From JBCCEV01 sp039030125 (GTDB lineage: Bacteria > Pseudomonadota > Gammaproteobacteria > Ga0077536), in the NCBI GenBank assembly GCA_039030125.1, contig JBCCEV010000103.1:1-15934 (forward strand): a stretch of DNA of 15,934 bases, read 5' to 3'. Made by a program: the position numbers and the translations under genes. Shown here one piece after another: positions 14,244 through 15,934 of the stretch (positions are counted from its first letter, which is position 1; every line of letters starts with the position of its first letter). The notes under the pieces are model-generated. The model did not search any database and was not told where the DNA came from. It saw only the letters and a program-made list of their open reading frames with translations.

Positions 14244-15302
14244 GTGACAAGCCCACCAGTCGAAGAAATCAGATCTGCGCTCGCCAACTGGGCCGAAGAG
14301 CTTGGTTTTCAATCCATCGATTTCGCGAAACCGTCGCTAGCGGCCGACATCGAACATCTCAACGATTGGCTCGACCGCGGACGTCATGCCGAGATGGCTT
14401 ACATGGCAAACCACGCCACGCTCCGCGCACAGCCCGATAAGCTCTTTGCAGGCGTGCAAACAATCATATCGGTTACCGCTAACTACATGCCCGAGTCCAT
14501 CCGCACCGCCGAGCGGCAACTGAGCCGACCGGAAGGGGCATATATTTCGCGCTACGCCTTGGGGCGCGACTATCACAAGACGATCCGCGCACGCTTAAAA
14601 CGATTGGCCAACAAACTTGAACATTTAATTGGACCATTTGGGTTTCGCGTTTTTACCGATAGCGCGCCTGTCCTGGAACGGGCATTGGCGAGAAACGCCG
14701 GGCTAGGTTGGATAGGCAAAAACACAATGCTGATCAACCGAGAACATGGTTCATTGTTTTTTCTGGGTGAAATTTATACCGACCTCCTAATAGAACACGA
14801 TCAGGAGGAGACAAAAAATCATTGTGGAAGCTGTTCTGCCTGTCTCGACCTTTGTCCGACATCGGCGATCGTTGCACCCTACCAACTCGACGCCAGACGC
14901 TGCATTTCCTACCTGACAATCGAAAACAAAGGCCCGATCCCCATCGCGCTGCGAAGCAAAATCGGCAACCGGATCTTTGGGTGTGACGACTGTCAGTTTG
15001 TGTGTCCGTGGAACCGTTATGCAAGGCGCACGGAACTTAAGGATTTCGAGGTTCGCCACCAATTGGACACAGCCGAGTTAACCCACTTGATCGAATGGGA
15101 CAAGCAGACATTTTTGAGAAAAACCGAGGGATCGGCGATCCGCCGCATCGGTCATCAGCAGTGGTTGCGAAACTTAGCGGTTGCGCTTGGCAATAGCGTT
15201 TCCTCGCCAACAGCGCTACGTGCGCTGAGCAAACTTCGTTCCCATTCCGCTGAGCTCGTCAGGGAGCATGTGAGTTGGGCTTTAGAGCGGCTTGAAAAGT
15301 GA
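14244..15302 (+). CDS. queG: Epoxyqueuosine reductase QueG
   Basis: Cobalamin- and iron-sulfur-dependent enzyme catalysing the last step of queuosine synthesis, reduction of epoxyqueuosine to queuosine at the tRNA wobble position. The 352-residue protein has the substrate/cobalamin domain with ISRYALGRDYH (101-111) and the catalytic-region motif TDSAPVLERALARNAGLGWIGKN (138-160, D139 as probable proton donor). Two 4Fe-4S motifs follow: C194-x2-C197-x2-C200-x3-C204 in CGSCSACLDLCP, and C247-x2-C250-x3-C254 in CDDCQFVCPWN, with C220 between them. A C-terminal HEAT-like part ends the protein. The start is GTG at 14244, with no convincing Shine-Dalgarno. The usual E. coli neighbours (nnr, tsaE) are absent; here it sits between parA and an acyltransferase, overlapping the latter by four bases. 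Confidence 0.96.
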   Translation: MTSPPVEEIRSALANWAEELGFQSIDFAKPSLAADIEHLNDWLDRGRHAEMAYMANHATLRAQPDKLFAGVQTIISVTANYMPESIRTAERQLSRPEGAYISRYALGRDYHKTIRARLKRLANKLEHLIGPFGFRVFTDSAPVLERALARNAGLGWIGKNTMLINREHGSLFFLGEIYTDLLIEHDQEETKNHCGSCSACLDLCPTSAIVAPYQLDARRCISYLTIENKGPIPIALRSKIGNRIFGCDDCQFVCPWNRYARRTELKDFEVRHQLDTAELTHLIEWDKQTFLRKTEGSAIRRIGHQQWLRNLAVALGNSVSSPTALRALSKLRSHSAELVREHVSWALERLEK

Positions 15303-15859
15303 CCGCGCCAACAGAGGGTCTTAACCAACAAACCTACGACTGGTGCGCGCGCACTTTCGATCATGTTCGCAAACTGCTCGGACTTCGTATCAAACTCCAT
15401 ACCGAGCAACGGCGTCTCGAGGTTGGCGACATTTTTGTATTCAACCATTTCGCACGGATGGAAACATTTATCCCCCAGTATTTAATTTACCGGGAAAATG
15501 GCGCGATCTGCCGTTCTATCGCGAGCGCGGCCTTGTTTCGTGCTAGCGACCGCTTAGCGGAACTCCTCGATCAGCTTGGTGTGATCCCCAACGACCATCC
15601 CGACCTAATGGCCGTCCTAGCGCGAGACATCCTGATGGGACGGAAAATTGTTATTTTTCCGGAAGGTGGGATGGTGAAGGATCGCGATGTCGTTGACGAG
15701 CGCGGTGAGCTCAATGTGTTTTCCCGCCACTCGGGAACGCGGCGCAAGCATCACACCGGCGCGGCCCGACTGGCGGTGGGTTTGCAGCTCTTCAAGGATG
15801 CCATCGCAACACGCCATACTCGCGGCAGCGAAGCAACGCGGGTTTGCGCCAGTTTCTGA
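15299..15859 (+). CDS. PlsC-like 1-acyl-glycerol-phosphate acyltransferase, 5' part; frame broken near the window end
   Basis: Glycerolipid acyltransferase-like protein; members transfer acyl chains to lysophospholipids or related lipids at the inner membrane. Motif I is N49-H50-F-A-R-M-E55 (Hx4E instead of the common Hx4D). Motif III is F120-P-E-G123, in IVIFPEGGMVKDRDVVDERG, followed by the branch-typical SRHSGTRRKHHTGAARLAVGLQLFKDAI. GTG at 15299 overlaps the queG stop (GTGA), so translation is probably coupled. The frame stops at 15859 after 186 residues, just after the conserved core, whereas proteins of this branch are much longer. Fragments resembling a continuation appear in other frames up to 15934, for example VPAIYLY at 15916-15934 (frame of 15910). 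The gene is therefore either broken by indels or affected by sequence errors at a contig edge; its true 3' end is outside the window. Confidence 0.75.
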   Translation: MTAPTEGLNQQTYDWCARTFDHVRKLLGLRIKLHTEQRRLEVGDIFVFNHFARMETFIPQYLIYRENGAICRSIASAALFRASDRLAELLDQLGVIPNDHPDLMAVLARDILMGRKIVIFPEGGMVKDRDVVDERGELNVFSRHSGTRRKHHTGAARLAVGLQLFKDAIATRHTRGSEATRVCASF

Positions 15860-15934
15860 CAAGTGTGGCCCAGCCTAGATAGAATAGCTACTGCGCAGTT
15901 CAGGTTATGCATGTGCCTGCAATTTATCTATATT

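Noticed and set aside
15687..15878. Separate small gene in another frame at the end of the acyltransferase
   Set aside because: Its composition is not protein-like for most of its length; frame changes at the acyltransferase end explain the area better.

Overview
The window is a gene-dense stretch of bacterial chromosome, and everything in it points to a gammaproteobacterium. The evidence is the order rlmN-pilF-rodZ-hisS-yfgM-bamB-der, the order gcvR / dapA-bamC-metallo-beta-lactamase, and the presence of the gammaproteobacterial proteins BamC, YfgM, GcvR and PerM. A PilF-type pilotin suggests type IV pili. I cannot name a species. I see no rRNA, tRNA, CRISPR array, insertion sequence, prophage or integrase, and no gene-free stretch above 180 bases.

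Region 1 (6-7333, + strand) is one tightly packed run of seven genes: 23S rRNA methyltransferase RlmN, pilotin PilF, cell-shape protein RodZ, histidyl-tRNA synthetase, YfgM, outer-membrane assembly lipoprotein BamB and ribosome-assembly GTPase Der. It is the classical gammaproteobacterial cluster except that ispG, usually between rodZ and hisS, is missing. A 67-base gap before yfgM may hold an internal promoter. Region 2 (7379-10179, - strand) converges on it: dapA (lysine and peptidoglycan precursor synthesis), bamC (second BAM lipoprotein) and a YycJ/WalJ-like metallo-hydrolase, read from a good candidate promoter at 10207-10235.

Region 3 (10365-12279, + strand) is gcvR, a double-ACT regulator, followed after 4 bases by a PIN-PhoH ATPase/nuclease. 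It abuts, stop codon to stop codon, the convergent AI-2E-family membrane protein PerM (- strand, to 13353). Region 4 (13487 to the end, + strand) is an orphan ParA-type ATPase, the epoxyqueuosine reductase QueG, and a PlsC-like acyltransferase whose frame breaks down in the last 100 or so bases.

The common themes are envelope biogenesis (PilF, RodZ, BamB, BamC, YfgM, DapA, acyltransferase) and translation or RNA maturation (RlmN, HisS, Der, QueG, PhoH). I do not see a convincing new biological system. The points most worth a second look are the missing ispG, the unusual share of GTG/TTG starts (about half the genes), the gcvR-phoH pairing, the orphan ParA, and the disrupted acyltransferase at the right edge.
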